DNA of 64,000 nucleotides from an uncultured Lachnospiraceae bacterium (GTDB lineage Bacteria > Bacillota > Clostridia > Lachnospirales > Lachnospiraceae): contig CANRDO010000011.1 of NCBI GenBank assembly GCA_947629385.1, positions 1-64,000 on the forward strand. Direction: 5' to 3'. The notes below the pieces were generated by a model. That model made no database searches and was not told the DNA's origin. It was given only the letters and a program-made list of their open reading frames with translations. The number at the start of each line of letters is the position of its first letter. Positions within the stretch are counted from its first letter, which is position 1. The position numbers were made by a program, and so were the translations under genes. Below are positions 54,792 through 64,000 of this stretch, one piece after another.

Positions 54792-55400
54792 ATGCGCGGT
54801 TCCAATTACGAAACGACAAAAAGAGAGTCGCAGAAATTATTTCTGAAGTACGACCAGCAGCGTATGATCGATAAATTTCATCTGGAGCACGACGACGATT
54901 TTCTGTACATCGAGTTTGTCGCGCGCCGTTATCGGATCGACCGGCATACCGGAAAGGTAGAGTGGAAGGAGGATTCCGGCCTCTGGCATGAGGCAGGCTT
55001 CGAGGAAGTCCTCTCCATCTTCGATGTGCTCTGCTACTCGAAGGACGACTGCCGTCTGTCCGGAAATTACTGCGGCATCAGCAACGTGAAAGGAGCCAAC
55101 CTCGCGGCGGCTCCCGGAAACGACATGTTCGCACCGGCGGCCCGCTCCTTTGACCATCGCACGGACCGTCTCACGGCGGCCTGCGAAGCACTGGGCGGCA
55201 CAAAGGAAAAGATTGGCGATGTGTCCTACAAAATCCCCGTCTTTCCGTTCCTCTCAATTCAGCTCCAGTTCTGGGAGGGCGACGACGAATTCCCGCCGCA
55301 GCTCAAATTTATGTGGGACGAGAACATCCTGCAGTTTATGCATTTTGAGACGACCTTCTACGTAACCGGACACGTGATCGACCGTCTGCTGTCATTGTAA
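54792..55400 (+). CDS. DUF3786 protein
   Basis: A 202-residue cytosolic protein of DUF3786, a family of unknown function frequent in anaerobic Clostridia. Recognisable segments are NYETTKRESQKLFLKYD, FLYIEFVARRYRIDRHTG, VLCYSKDDCRLSGNYC and, near the end, FEGDDEFPPQL-like WEGDDEFPPQLKFMWDEN. ATG 54792 follows AAGGAGG; the frame from 54768 is not supported. No neighbour suggests a role. Confidence 0.82.
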   Translation: MRGSNYETTKRESQKLFLKYDQQRMIDKFHLEHDDDFLYIEFVARRYRIDRHTGKVEWKEDSGLWHEAGFEEVLSIFDVLCYSKDDCRLSGNYCGISNVKGANLAAAPGNDMFAPAARSFDHRTDRLTAACEALGGTKEKIGDVSYKIPVFPFLSIQLQFWEGDDEFPPQLKFMWDENILQFMHFETTFYVTGHVIDRLLSL

Positions 55401-55444
55401 TACCCCGCAAATCCTGTTCAGCTAAAGTCTTTCGAGTCACCTGT

Positions 55445-56767
55445 CTATGACTCGCTCACGATGCAGCGCTTTGCAAATTCGGCCAGAGAACTCACGGTTA
55501 CGGTCTGTCCGAACTCTTCGCCGTTTTCACTGATCAGCGCCGTTTTGCACCCCGCCGCGATGCCGGCTTTGACATCATTTTCCCCGTCTCCGACCATCCA
55601 GGAATTTTCCAGATCGATATTGAAATCCTCCGCCGCCTTCAAAAGCATGCCGGGCTTCGGCTTGCGGCAGCAACAGTCGATCTTCAGCTCGGGCACCTCG
55701 CCCTCATAGCCCTTGTGCGGATGGTGCGGGCAGTAATAGATCCCGTCTACATAAGCTCCTCCCAGCCCCAGCAGCGTCTCCATCTTGTTGTGGATCTCCG
55801 CAAGCTCCGGCGCCGTCACCTCTCCACGCGCGATCACTGGCTGGTTTGTGGCGACGATGCAGAGATAGCCGGAAGCGTTGATCCTTCGGATTGCCTCGGC
55901 CGCGCCGTCGAGCAGCTCAAACTGACCGATATCCCGCAAGAAGCCCACATACTTGTTGATCGTGCCGTCCCGGTCCAGAAAGACCGCCCTCTGCTTTCTC
56001 TTCAGATTCCTGGCCTGCACAATACCCGCCCGGAAATCGGCGGCGGCCGCCTGATAGCGTTCCGGCGTTCCCATATCCTTCACATACTCGGGACTGTCAT
56101 AGCAGAACATTTTCCCGGAGCCTGCAAGCGGCTTCAGAAGCTGACGATCCAGATCTATCTTGACTGTCTTTCCCGTCTCTTCGTCTGTCGTCCCGATCCG
56201 GTCCGGGTCGATATCCGCCAGGTCAAGAATCTCCGGGGAGATCACATGCAATCCGGCGTTTACCCGGTTCTTATAATAATCCGGACGGGCGTCCTCCTTC
56301 GCGAGCCACTGCTTCACAGCACCGTTTTCATCGGCGATCAGCAATCCGCTGTCATACGGATGGCTGTTCGGGTGCGTGAGCAAAGTGACAAGCGCATGGC
56401 GCGCGCGGTGGAACTCCACCATACGGTTGAAGTCCACGTCAAAGATCGCGTCTGCGTTCAAAAGGAGAAAATCCTCCGTCAGCTGATCCCGCAGCCTGAA
56501 CAGCGCCCCTGCGTTGCCCAGCGGCGTCGTCTCGTTGTAATATTGGATCGAGACGCCATATCCGGAGCCGTCGCCGAAGTAATCCATGATCTTCTCTCCC
56601 ATGTGGGAGACCGTGAGAATGAGATCGGTAAAGCCCTGCTCCGCCAGAGAGCGGATCTCCCTCTCCAGCACGGGTATGCCGTCGATCGGGATCAATGGTT
56701 TCGGAATGTCCGGGTAGACGGCGCTGATCCGCGTCCCTCTGCCTCCGGCCATCAAGATTGTCTTCAT
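55445..56767 (-). CDS. Fused sugar-1-phosphate nucleotidyltransferase and HAD phosphatase (HddC/GmhB-like)
   Basis: A 440-residue two-enzyme fusion. Residues 1-235 are a nucleotidyltransferase with GGRGTRISAVYPDIPKPL and the metal Asp in LLNADAIFDVD. Residues about 260-435 are a HAD-type histidinol-/heptose-phosphatase: VFLDRDGTINKY, VATNQP, a Cys/His zinc loop (CPHHPHKG and CCCRKP) and VGDGENDVKAG. The pair resembles the D-glycero-D-manno-heptose bisphosphatase and guanylyltransferase steps used for S-layer or capsule sugars; the sugar is not proven. I use the second of two adjacent ATGs, 56767, which is better spaced from GAGG. Confidence 0.85.
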   Translation of the reverse strand: MKTILMAGGRGTRISAVYPDIPKPLIPIDGIPVLEREIRSLAEQGFTDLILTVSHMGEKIMDYFGDGSGYGVSIQYYNETTPLGNAGALFRLRDQLTEDFLLLNADAIFDVDFNRMVEFHRARHALVTLLTHPNSHPYDSGLLIADENGAVKQWLAKEDARPDYYKNRVNAGLHVISPEILDLADIDPDRIGTTDEETGKTVKIDLDRQLLKPLAGSGKMFCYDSPEYVKDMGTPERYQAAAADFRAGIVQARNLKRKQRAVFLDRDGTINKYVGFLRDIGQFELLDGAAEAIRRINASGYLCIVATNQPVIARGEVTAPELAEIHNKMETLLGLGGAYVDGIYYCPHHPHKGYEGEVPELKIDCCCRKPKPGMLLKAAEDFNIDLENSWMVGDGENDVKAGIAAGCKTALISENGEEFGQTVTVSSLAEFAKRCIVSES

Positions 56768-56840
56768 CATCCACCTCGCAAGTCTGTTGTCTGTATTTAT
56801 CTCACTTACACCACGCAGGATCGCTCTGTCCGCATCTGTC

Positions 56841-59800
56841 TCACTCGCTCAGCGTCCGCACTGCCGCCAGCAGCTCCTGCACGAGCTGCAGCGTACCCTC
56901 GCCTTCTTTCCCCGGCGCCTGTGTCTTCGGCCGGGCGTAGGTGAAATACGGGTTCGTCTCGATCGTAAAGCGCAGCCTGCCGCGATAGTATTTGAGCAGT
57001 CCGTCGATGCGCGTCGTATCGATCTGCGCCTTCTCGTACATGACGATCTTCACCTCGTCGCCCTTCTGCGTGAGCTCCGTGATATACGCGTCGTGCGCCT
57101 CCGCACGCATCCGCGCGATCGCGAGCAGATTCTGCACCGGGCGCGGCGGCTCTCCGAAGCGGTCCATCAGCTCCTCGAGCATATCGTCGTGCTCTTCCTC
57201 GTTCCGTATCGCCGCGATCCTCTTATAGATATCGAGCTTCTGGATCTCATTCCTGATGTAGCTGTCCGGAATGAACGCGTCCACATCCAGATCGATCGCC
57301 GTCTCGTAGCTCTCCTGCGTGACGTCCTGCCCCTTGAGCTCCCGCACCGACTCGTTCAGCAGCTTACAGTACAGATCATAGCCGACCGCCTCCATGTGGC
57401 CGTGCTGCTCGCTGCCGAGCAGGTTGCCTGCGCCCCGGATCTCCAGGTCGCGCATCGCGATCTTGAAACCGCTGCCAAGCTCCGTGAATTCGCGGATCGC
57501 GGACAGTCGTTTCTCCGCGACCTCCTTGAGCATCTTGTTGCGGCGGTACATCAGAAACGCGTAGGCCGTGCGGTTTGACCGCCCGACTCGCCCACGCAGC
57601 TGATAGAGCTGCGCAAGCCCCATCGTGTCCGCGTCGTGCACAATCATCGTGTTGACGTTCGAGATATCCAGACCGGTCTCAATGATCGTCGTCGTCACGA
57701 GCACGTCGATATCCCCGTTGATAAAATCGTACATGACCTGCTCGAGCTCCCGCTCCTTCATCTGCCCGTGCGCGAACGCCACCTGCGCCTGCGGCACAAG
57801 GGCCGCGATCGTGTTCGTCATCTCCACGATATTGTTGACACGATTGTACACGTAGTAGACTTGCCCTCCGCGCGCGAGCTCTCGGCTGATCGCCTCGCGC
57901 ACCAGCTCCTCGTTGTACTCCATGACATAGGTCTGGATCGGCACGCGCTCCTGCGGCGCCTCCTCGAGCACGCTCATGTCGCGGATCCCGACGAGGCTCA
58001 TGTGCAGCGTGCGCGGGATCGGTGTCGCCGTCAGCGTCATCACGTCGATGTCGCTCTTGAGCTGCTTGATCTTCTCCTTGTGCGCCACGCCGAAGCGCTG
58101 CTCCTCGTCGATCACGAGCAGACCGAGATTCTTGTACTGCACATCCTTCGAAAGCAGTCGGTGCGTCCCGATCACGATGTCGACCATGCCTTTTTTGAGC
58201 CCTTCGATCGTCTGTTTCTGCTCCGCGGGCGTGCGGAACCGGCACATCAGGTCGACGCGCACCGGGAAATCCTTCATGCGCTGCACAAAGGTGTTGTAAT
58301 GCTGCTGCGCCAGGATCGTCGTCGGGACAAGATAGGCGACCTGCTTGCCGTCCTGCACCGCCTTGAACGCGGCGCGGATCGCGATCTCCGTCTTGCCGTA
58401 GCCGACGTCCCCGCAGATCAGGCGGTCCATGATCTTCGGACTCTGCATGTCCTGCTTCACCGCTTCGATCGCGAGAAGCTGATCCTCTGTCTCCTCGAAA
58501 GGAAACATCTCCTCAAACTCTCTCTGCCAGACGGTATCCTCGCCGTAGACGAAGCCTTCCTTTCTCTGCCGCTCGGCGTACAGCTTCACAAGGTCCTGCG
58601 CGATCTCCCTCACGGCTGTGCGCACGCGCGTCTTCGTGCGGCTCCACTCCTGCGTCCCGAGCTTGTTGAGCTTCGGCGTTTTCGCGTCGCTGTCCGCGTA
58701 TTTCTGGATCACGTCGAGCTGCGTCGCCGGCACATAGAGATTGCTGCCGCCCGCATACTCGATCTTCATGTAATCCTTTGTGACCCGGTCGACCTCCACC
58801 TTCTCGATGCCGCGGTAAACGCCGAGCCCGTGATTCTCATGCACCACATAGTCGCCGACCGAGAGCTCCGCGAAATCCTGGATCTGCCGGCCCTCATAGC
58901 GTCTGTGGCGCTTCTTTTTCTTCTTCTGCTGCCCGAAGATATCGCTCTCCGTGATCACGACAAACTTGATCAGCGGATACTCATAGCCCCGCTGTGCGTT
59001 CCCGTAGGTGACCAGTACCTCTCCCGGCTGCACCTCGCGGTTCCCATCCTCCGTGTAAAAGCTCGTCAGACCTTCCTCCAGCAAATCCCCGGCCAGACGG
59101 TTGCCCCTCGTCCGGGACGCCGCGAGAAGGATCACGCGATAACCCTCCCGCTTCCAGCGGCGCAGATCCTGCACCAGATAATCAAAGCTGTTGTTGTAGG
59201 AATTAACGGAGCGCACGGTCAGGCCGAACTTTCCGGAAACCGTCCACGGCGCGCGCGCATTCTCCAGCGTACACAGACCAACGGCGTTCCTGCGGCAGAT
59301 CGCCGCCGCCGCCTCATTGCACGAAAACAGCAGGCTCGTCTGCCCCGGAAGTACATAGCCCTTCTCCAGCCGGTGCTCCATACTCTCGCGAAACTCCGCC
59401 TCGACCGCCTGCGCGGCCTCCAGCATACGATTCGGCTCGTCGAGGAACAGAAGCGTCGTGTTCTCGTCAAAATAATCCAAAAACGTCGTCTTCTGCGGGA
59501 TAAAATAATCGACAAACGATTCCATCGACAAAGGCTCCGCAAACTCCTCCATCTGATCCTTGCAGTCCTGCAGGAGAGTACGGATCCTGGAGGCCTCCTC
59601 CATCTTCCCGGATTCGCGGAAGATCTTCTCCGCCTTCGCCGCCTCTTTCTTCAGCCGTTCCAGCGCCGCCTGCCTCTGCGCGTCGTCCGGGATCAGCTCG
59701 GCCGCCGGATAGATGCGCACGGACTCCAGATTCTCGATCGAGCGCTGGCTCTCCACGTCAAAGCTGCGGATCGAGTCGACCTCCTCGCCCCACAATTCGA

Positions 59801-60524
59801 TGCGGACCGGATTCTCTTCCGTCAGCGGATAGATGTCAAGAATGCCGCCGCGGATCGCGAACTGTCCCGGCCCCTCCACCTGGGCGCTGCGCTCATAGCC
59901 GAGCTTCACAAGCTCCGCTTTCAGTTCCGTCAGATCGAGCTCGCAGCCGCTGTCGATCTCCATGATATGATCTTTCCAGTCCTCAAACGGGACAAGATGG
60001 TTCATACAGGCCGCCATCGTCGTGATGACCGTCACTTTCTTCCGCTCGACGAGCGCCTTGAGCACGGCGATCCGCTGCTGTTCGAGCAGGTTGCTGTGGA
60101 TGTCCGCCTGAAAAAAGATCAAATCCTTCGCCGGGAAGTACAAGACGTCCCGGTCGAAAAAACGGTAGTTTTCATAAATTTCCTTCGCACGAAGATCGTT
60201 GTAGGTCACGATCAAAGCCGCGTACGGAACGTCCGGATAGCGCGCAGCCGCGTCCGAGCTGTCCGGATCAATCGACCTCGTCTTTGGCTTTCCGGATATC
60301 GCAACGGCTGTTCCTGTCCTCCAGCCCGGGCCGGCTGTCCCGGCCGCGCGCGCGTACGCCCGCCCCGTGATCTCCTGAAACTGCTGTCCGGCGCAGTACA
60401 TAAAGTGTGACTTCTGTGAATCGATACAGCCTGTCACCTGCAGCACGCCGCGGTTCGCCCCGAGCTTTCTGCCGATCTCCTCAAATTCTCCCAGCTGCTG
60501 CATGGGCGCTATCAATGCTCTCAT
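56841..60524 (-). CDS. mfd: Transcription-repair coupling factor
   Basis: A 1227-residue translocase that removes RNA polymerase stalled at lesions and recruits UvrA. It contains the UvrB-like N-terminal part, the RNA polymerase interaction domain ([21 protein letters not shown]), RecG-like helicase motifs ([35 protein letters not shown]) and the C-terminal TRCF domain. An Ala/Gly/Arg-rich insert near residues 53-95 interrupts the UvrB-like part and differs in style from its surroundings. The start overlaps the pth stop codon by four bases (ATGA). Confidence 0.97.
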   Translation of the reverse strand: MRALIAPMQQLGEFEEIGRKLGANRGVLQVTGCIDSQKSHFMYCAGQQFQEITGRAYARAAGTAGPGWRTGTAVAISGKPKTRSIDPDSSDAAARYPDVPYAALIVTYNDLRAKEIYENYRFFDRDVLYFPAKDLIFFQADIHSNLLEQQRIAVLKALVERKKVTVITTMAACMNHLVPFEDWKDHIMEIDSGCELDLTELKAELVKLGYERSAQVEGPGQFAIRGGILDIYPLTEENPVRIELWGEEVDSIRSFDVESQRSIENLESVRIYPAAELIPDDAQRQAALERLKKEAAKAEKIFRESGKMEEASRIRTLLQDCKDQMEEFAEPLSMESFVDYFIPQKTTFLDYFDENTTLLFLDEPNRMLEAAQAVEAEFRESMEHRLEKGYVLPGQTSLLFSCNEAAAAICRRNAVGLCTLENARAPWTVSGKFGLTVRSVNSYNNSFDYLVQDLRRWKREGYRVILLAASRTRGNRLAGDLLEEGLTSFYTEDGNREVQPGEVLVTYGNAQRGYEYPLIKFVVITESDIFGQQKKKKKRHRRYEGRQIQDFAELSVGDYVVHENHGLGVYRGIEKVEVDRVTKDYMKIEYAGGSNLYVPATQLDVIQKYADSDAKTPKLNKLGTQEWSRTKTRVRTAVREIAQDLVKLYAERQRKEGFVYGEDTVWQREFEEMFPFEETEDQLLAIEAVKQDMQSPKIMDRLICGDVGYGKTEIAIRAAFKAVQDGKQVAYLVPTTILAQQHYNTFVQRMKDFPVRVDLMCRFRTPAEQKQTIEGLKKGMVDIVIGTHRLLSKDVQYKNLGLLVIDEEQRFGVAHKEKIKQLKSDIDVMTLTATPIPRTLHMSLVGIRDMSVLEEAPQERVPIQTYVMEYNEELVREAISRELARGGQVYYVYNRVNNIVEMTNTIAALVPQAQVAFAHGQMKERELEQVMYDFINGDIDVLVTTTIIETGLDISNVNTMIVHDADTMGLAQLYQLRGRVGRSNRTAYAFLMYRRNKMLKEVAEKRLSAIREFTELGSGFKIAMRDLEIRGAGNLLGSEQHGHMEAVGYDLYCKLLNESVRELKGQDVTQESYETAIDLDVDAFIPDSYIRNEIQKLDIYKRIAAIRNEEEHDDMLEELMDRFGEPPRPVQNLLAIARMRAEAHDAYITELTQKGDEVKIVMYEKAQIDTTRIDGLLKYYRGRLRFTIETNPYFTYARPKTQAPGKEGEGTLQLVQELLAAVRTLSE

Positions 60525-61132
60525 GAATATTCCTTCTCCTGCAGTCTCTCTTCGCTGCGCGTTTCCTTGCGCACGTTAAATTCGCTCATCACCCGATCAA
60601 CGTCCTCCGTGAGCAGTTTCGCAGCCGCCTGCGCGGCGCGTTCGAACGCCTCGTCCATCTCAGGCTGCTCCTCTTTCGAAAAGCGGCTCAGCACATAGTC
60701 GACCAGATCCCAGTCCGACGGCTTCGCTCCAACGCCGATCTTCACGCGCAGAAACTCCTGCGTGCCGAGCTGGCTGATGATATTTTTGATCCCGTTGTGG
60801 CCGCCCGCGCTGCCCTTCCCGCGGATGCGCAGCTGCCCCGGAGCCAGGCTGATGTCGTCGTAGAGGACGATCAGTCCTTCCTCCGGATCGATCTTATAGA
60901 AGTCGCAGGCCGCGCGGACGCTCTCCCCGCTCAGATTCATGAAGGTCAGCGGCTTGAGCAGGAGCACCTTCTGCCCCTCGATCGCTCCCGTGCCGGTGAG
61001 TGCCCGGAATTTCTCCGTCTCTATACGAATCCCATATCGTGCCGCCAGGCGGTCGATTGCCTCAAATCCGGCGTTGTGTCTTGTATGTGCATATTTCGGT
61101 CCGGGATTTCCCAGGCCTGCGATAAGATACAT
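60521..61132 (-). CDS. pth: Peptidyl-tRNA hydrolase
   Basis: A 203-residue enzyme that recycles peptidyl-tRNA. It has MYLIAGLGNPGPKYAHTRHN with the catalytic His, PLTFMNLSGES, YDDISLAPG with the active-site Asp, and GSAGGHNGIK. The C-terminal tail is a charged extension. ATG 61132 follows AGGAGG at eight bases; a longer frame to 61216 was rejected. It is coupled to mfd by an ATGA overlap, a common pairing in Firmicutes. Confidence 0.97.
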   Translation of the reverse strand: MYLIAGLGNPGPKYAHTRHNAGFEAIDRLAARYGIRIETEKFRALTGTGAIEGQKVLLLKPLTFMNLSGESVRAACDFYKIDPEEGLIVLYDDISLAPGQLRIRGKGSAGGHNGIKNIISQLGTQEFLRVKIGVGAKPSDWDLVDYVLSRFSKEEQPEMDEAFERAAQAAAKLLTEDVDRVMSEFNVRKETRSEERLQEKEYS

Positions 61133-61380
61133 AATATTGTCCTCCTGATGTCCGGAGCTCCCTGCTGACTGTCCCTCCGGTCTCTTCCATATTTTACTCA
61201 ACTTTTCCCAGAGCATTCTGTTTTCCCTCTATGTCCTGCAGACATTTCTCCTCACGCACGACACGGGCGGCCAGGCTTTATTTTGCCCGCCGCCCAGTGG
61301 ATCATTGCAATTTACACGGACCTTCTCACAGTCCTCTCCCATAAAACATACTCTTTTCTGTCAACAGCGCACCGTAAAAC

Positions 61381-62478
61381 TCAGTAGATCGTGCAGTTTC
61401 GTCCACGGTCCTTGCCGGCATACAGCTTGTCGTCCGCCCGGCGGATCAGCTCCGTCATCGATGCGGAAAAGTCGTACTCCTCTACGCCGAACGTCATCGT
61501 CACATGAAAGATCTCTCCCGTGGAGGGATCCGTGATCTCCATATCCTGCACGCGCATGCGCAGCTCATCGACATAGCTTCGCGCAATGTCGCCGTTCTCC
61601 GAAAACGCCAGACAGAACTCCTCGCCGCCCCAGCGGCAGACCATGCCCCGCCCCTCCATATATTCTATAAACAGAGACGCGATCCTGCGGAGCACCTCGT
61701 CCCCACAGTTGTGCCCTCTCGTATCATTCACTCTCTTGAAAAAGTCAATGTCTCCGATGGCGATGCTCAAAAACTCCTCCGAGTTCCCCGAAGTCCGCTT
61801 TTCCAGAAATTCGATCATGCTTCGGCGGTTCAGAAGGCCTGTGAGCTGGTCCGTCTGCGCCTCATGCTTCAGCCGTTTGTTGTAGTACGCAAGCTTTTTC
61901 TCTGCCTCCTGATTCGTGTTGCTGAATGTCCAGCAGACATAGAACAAAATCGAAAACAGCGTGAGCATATTCAAAATCTGGAAGCTGGTCTGCGTCCGGG
62001 ATTCCAGCGGATAAATCGGCGGTCTGTTGCTGAGGTATACAAACAGATAAAGCCGGAACGCGAGGAGAAACAGCGTATAGATCGTCTTGCCTCGCCTGTT
62101 GTCGTAGGTAGCAAAGAAGGACACCACAAGCAGCGGGAACAGATAATGCTGAGCTCCTACATCCCAGCCGAAATAGCGGACAAACAGCCAGATCCACACA
62201 ATGGTAAAAAATGAAAAAATGTGGAATACCGTCCGCGTCCGGAACTGATAGGTCGTCCAGAAGCCGCCGATGAGGATGAGGATCCACGGCAGCACAAGGA
62301 GCTTATTGCCCTCCGGCCAGAACACAAATGTGAGCAACTCAAACAGCAGGAAATAGAAAATCAGTATGATCTGGCATACACGGAGCATGATACAGAACTG
62401 ATTCGACTCATCCTCATATTTGACATCGCCATGGATCAAGGCGCTGCCCTTTTTCATGAGCTCTTTTACAAAATTCAT
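61381..62478 (-). CDS. Membrane diguanylate cyclase (GGDEF protein)
   Basis: A 365-residue protein with a cytosolic start, about six membrane helices (35-195) and a C-terminal GGDEF domain. The signature is RWGGEEF, the active variant, and LTGLLNRRS plus DIDFFKRVND are in place. I see no RxxD inhibition site at the usual distance. It should make c-di-GMP in response to an unknown signal sensed by the membrane part. ATG 62478 follows GGAGGA. With the HD-GYP regulator earlier in the window it gives both arms of c-di-GMP turnover. Confidence 0.92.
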   Translation of the reverse strand: MNFVKELMKKGSALIHGDVKYEDESNQFCIMLRVCQIILIFYFLLFELLTFVFWPEGNKLLVLPWILILIGGFWTTYQFRTRTVFHIFSFFTIVWIWLFVRYFGWDVGAQHYLFPLLVVSFFATYDNRRGKTIYTLFLLAFRLYLFVYLSNRPPIYPLESRTQTSFQILNMLTLFSILFYVCWTFSNTNQEAEKKLAYYNKRLKHEAQTDQLTGLLNRRSMIEFLEKRTSGNSEEFLSIAIGDIDFFKRVNDTRGHNCGDEVLRRIASLFIEYMEGRGMVCRWGGEEFCLAFSENGDIARSYVDELRMRVQDMEITDPSTGEIFHVTMTFGVEEYDFSASMTELIRRADDKLYAGKDRGRNCTIY

Positions 62479-62617
62479 CGGAAAAAATCCTCCGTGCAAA
62501 AGGCCGTCTCTCACTCCGTGGCTGTCAACGGACTATTTGCACATACACAAAAAACAAATCAAAGACAAAAATGCAATTTATTTTAACATATATTCCTAAA
62601 TAAGGCCACAAAAATTT

Positions 62618-64000
62618 TTATTTCTCTTCCAGGTACTTCACAACCTTCTCAAAGTGCATGAAGTGCGACGCCTTGACCAATATCGTGTCGCCGCCTTGTA
62701 TGAGCTCCGGCAGAGCTTCCAAAAGCCTCTCCATATTTTCGAAATAGCAGACCCGCCTTCCGGGCGCCATCCCCAAAATACCGTCTGCCATATGGCGGCA
62801 CAGCTCTCCAACACAGAGGAAAAGGTCGATGTCCAACCCGCTCGCGTACTCTCCGACCTCGCGGTGAAGCTGCGCTTCGTCCGGCCCGAGCTCTCCCATA
62901 TCTCCGAGAATCGCGACCTTCCTGCCCAATGCGTCCTGCAGTACAGCAAGTGAACCCTTCATCGACATCGGGTTCGCATTGTAGCAATCGTCAATAATCG
63001 TATAAGCCTCTGTCCGCACGATATGGAAGCGGCCGCCAAGCGGCTGCAGACTCTCAATCCCAGCCCGAATCTGCTCAAGTGTCAACCCGAACCGCAGCCC
63101 GACCGCAGTCCCCGCGAGCGCGTTTCGCACCATATGCAGTCCCGGGATCGGAATCTGTGCTGAGAATTCCCCCTGCCCGGTATGGATTCGGCAGGCGATC
63201 CCGTCCAGTCCCTTTTTCTCGATATGATCCGCATAAATCTCATTCCTGTTGGCCTCTTTGCTCTCTCCGGCAGTCCCGTATCCTGCTGCTTCATTCGTCC
63301 CGACAATCACATTCTCTTCTGCAGCCTTCTTCTCTTCGGCAGCCTCGTTCGTGCCTCCGAGTCCGAAAAATACGGGGTGAATCCCCTTTACCTCCGAAAT
63401 CTGTGCCAGCTTGTCGTCGTCCCCGTTCAGGATCACACAGCCGTCCGGGCGGAGGAAATCAAAGATCTCGGACTTCGCGCGCAGCACGCCGTCCCGATCG
63501 CCCAGAAATTCCAGATGGCACTCCCCGATGTTTGTTATCACGCAGACATCCGGCTTCGCAATCTTCGCCAGAGCATGCATCTCGCCGAAATGGTTGATTC
63601 CCATCTCGAGCACCGCAATCTCGTGCTCCTTCCTCAACCGGAAGATAGTCAATGGAAGCCCCAGCGCGTTGTTGAAATTCCCGTCTGTCTTCAGCACATT
63701 GTACTTCTGCGCGAGTACCGCAGCGATCATCTCTTTTGTGCTTGTCTTGCCGACGCTGCCCGTGATCCCGATGACCGGAGTCTGCAGCTGCTCCAGATAG
63801 CACGCCGCGATTGCCCCGAGTGCCTCGACCGTCGAGGGCACTCGAATGTAATTTCCCTCCACATTCACGAGATCCTGCTCCCCGAGCGCGACAAGCGCGC
63901 CCTGCGCGAACACGGCCGGAATGAAATCGTGTCCGTCTACGCGCTCTCCCCTGATCGCCGCAAACAGGCCTCCAACCTCCGCCTTGCGGCTGTCCGTCGT
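62618..64000 (-). CDS. murF: UDP-N-acetylmuramoyl-tripeptide--D-alanyl-D-alanine ligase, partial
   Basis: A Mur ligase that adds D-Ala-D-Ala to the cell-wall precursor. The ATP loop is in GITGSVGKTSTKEM. Also seen are EMGINHFGEM, VILNGDDDKLA and YNANPMSMKGSL. A short Glu/Ala-rich insert sits after HPVFFGLGG. The reading frame continues past any internal start (the TTDSRKAEVGG segment at the right edge is typical of the MurF N-terminal domain), so the 5' end lies beyond base 64000. No terminator with a clear U-run is seen after its stop. Confidence 0.95.
   Translation of the reverse strand, partial: TTDSRKAEVGGLFAAIRGERVDGHDFIPAVFAQGALVALGEQDLVNVEGNYIRVPSTVEALGAIAACYLEQLQTPVIGITGSVGKTSTKEMIAAVLAQKYNVLKTDGNFNNALGLPLTIFRLRKEHEIAVLEMGINHFGEMHALAKIAKPDVCVITNIGECHLEFLGDRDGVLRAKSEIFDFLRPDGCVILNGDDDKLAQISEVKGIHPVFFGLGGTNEAAEEKKAAEENVIVGTNEAAGYGTAGESKEANRNEIYADHIEKKGLDGIACRIHTGQGEFSAQIPIPGLHMVRNALAGTAVGLRFGLTLEQIRAGIESLQPLGGRFHIVRTEAYTIIDDCYNANPMSMKGSLAVLQDALGRKVAILGDMGELGPDEAQLHREVGEYASGLDIDLFLCVGELCRHMADGILGMAPGRRVCYFENMERLLEALPELIQGGDTILVKASHFMHFEKVVKYLEEK

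Noticed and set aside
57636..60410. Plus-strand open frame of 924 codons
   Set aside because: Shadow of mfd on the opposite strand; composition is Arg/His/Leu-rich with no domain.
61265..61295. GGGCGGC/GCCGCCC inverted repeat downstream of the GGDEF gene
   Set aside because: Seven-base stem with a 17-base loop and no U-run; too weak to call a terminator.
1..64000. CRISPR arrays and rRNA genes
   Set aside because: No regularly spaced direct repeats with unique spacers and no rRNA-like segments were seen.

Overview
The window looks like chromosomal DNA of a moderately GC-rich anaerobic Clostridia member, most likely Lachnospiraceae. This rests on gene content and style, not on a search: T-box control of valS, strong Shine-Dalgarno sites before most genes, Gram-positive surface proteins with LRR, Big2-like and BspA-like repeats, DUF362 ferredoxins, a MacAB-like pump, c-di-GMP genes and carbohydrate genes. 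Most of the window is core or near-core genome, with several accessory inserts.

Layout. 1-1497: the end of an integrative element (VapE-like helicase, GTTGTC repeats, TnpW) that has broken a GH43 glycosidase gene. 1498-8307 (minus): GH43 remnant, GH127 beta-L-arabinofuranosidase, a SpoIID/LytB-PGB-LysM wall protein, a NimA-like flavoprotein and nadE. 8501-11288: AEC transporter, hslO and a 10-TM metal exporter-like permease. 11396-17273: an accessory block with two NHLM-type ABC exporters facing a stand-alone reverse transcriptase. 17303-22602: membrane-anchored nuclease, DUF362 ferredoxin protein, and valS with a T-box leader. 22674-29941: two large convergent secreted proteins. 30057-31820: hicB with an operator-like palindrome, and pepT. 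31824-35282: MacAB-like pump. 35374-38335: ibrB-ibrA pair and fructokinase. 38414-39856: HD-GYP response regulator with an Hpt protein. 40050-40306: tRNA-Val and tRNA-Met. 40344-45061: PAP2 phosphatase, lipoprotein, degenerate REP-transposase-like protein, CapA-like protein. 45058-52556: purL, cyclophilin and a DinG-like helicase, the last two bracketed by inverted copies of a ~200-bp MITE-like element. 52889-55400: broken DUF3990 gene, threonine aldolase, DUF3786. 55445-64000: sugar nucleotidyltransferase/HAD fusion, mfd, pth, GGDEF protein and murF, which runs off the right edge.

How the genes fit together. GH127 and GH43 would have worked together on arabinose-containing glycans before the element broke GH43. 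The pump is a normal adaptor-ATPase-permease operon. The HD-GYP regulator, Hpt protein and GGDEF protein suggest phosphorelay and c-di-GMP signalling. mfd/pth form a housekeeping pair with an ATGA overlap.

The best candidate for something undescribed is 11396-17273. Its first exporter has an NHLM-type C39 domain in which the catalytic Cys and His positions are replaced by Asn and Tyr. No precursor peptide or modification enzyme is recognisable beside it. A solo reverse transcriptase of unplaced class, with its own near-consensus promoter, converges on the exporters. Whether they work together is inference. Other points of interest are the inverted MITE-like pair, the IbrA/IbrB pair and two operator-like repeat clusters.
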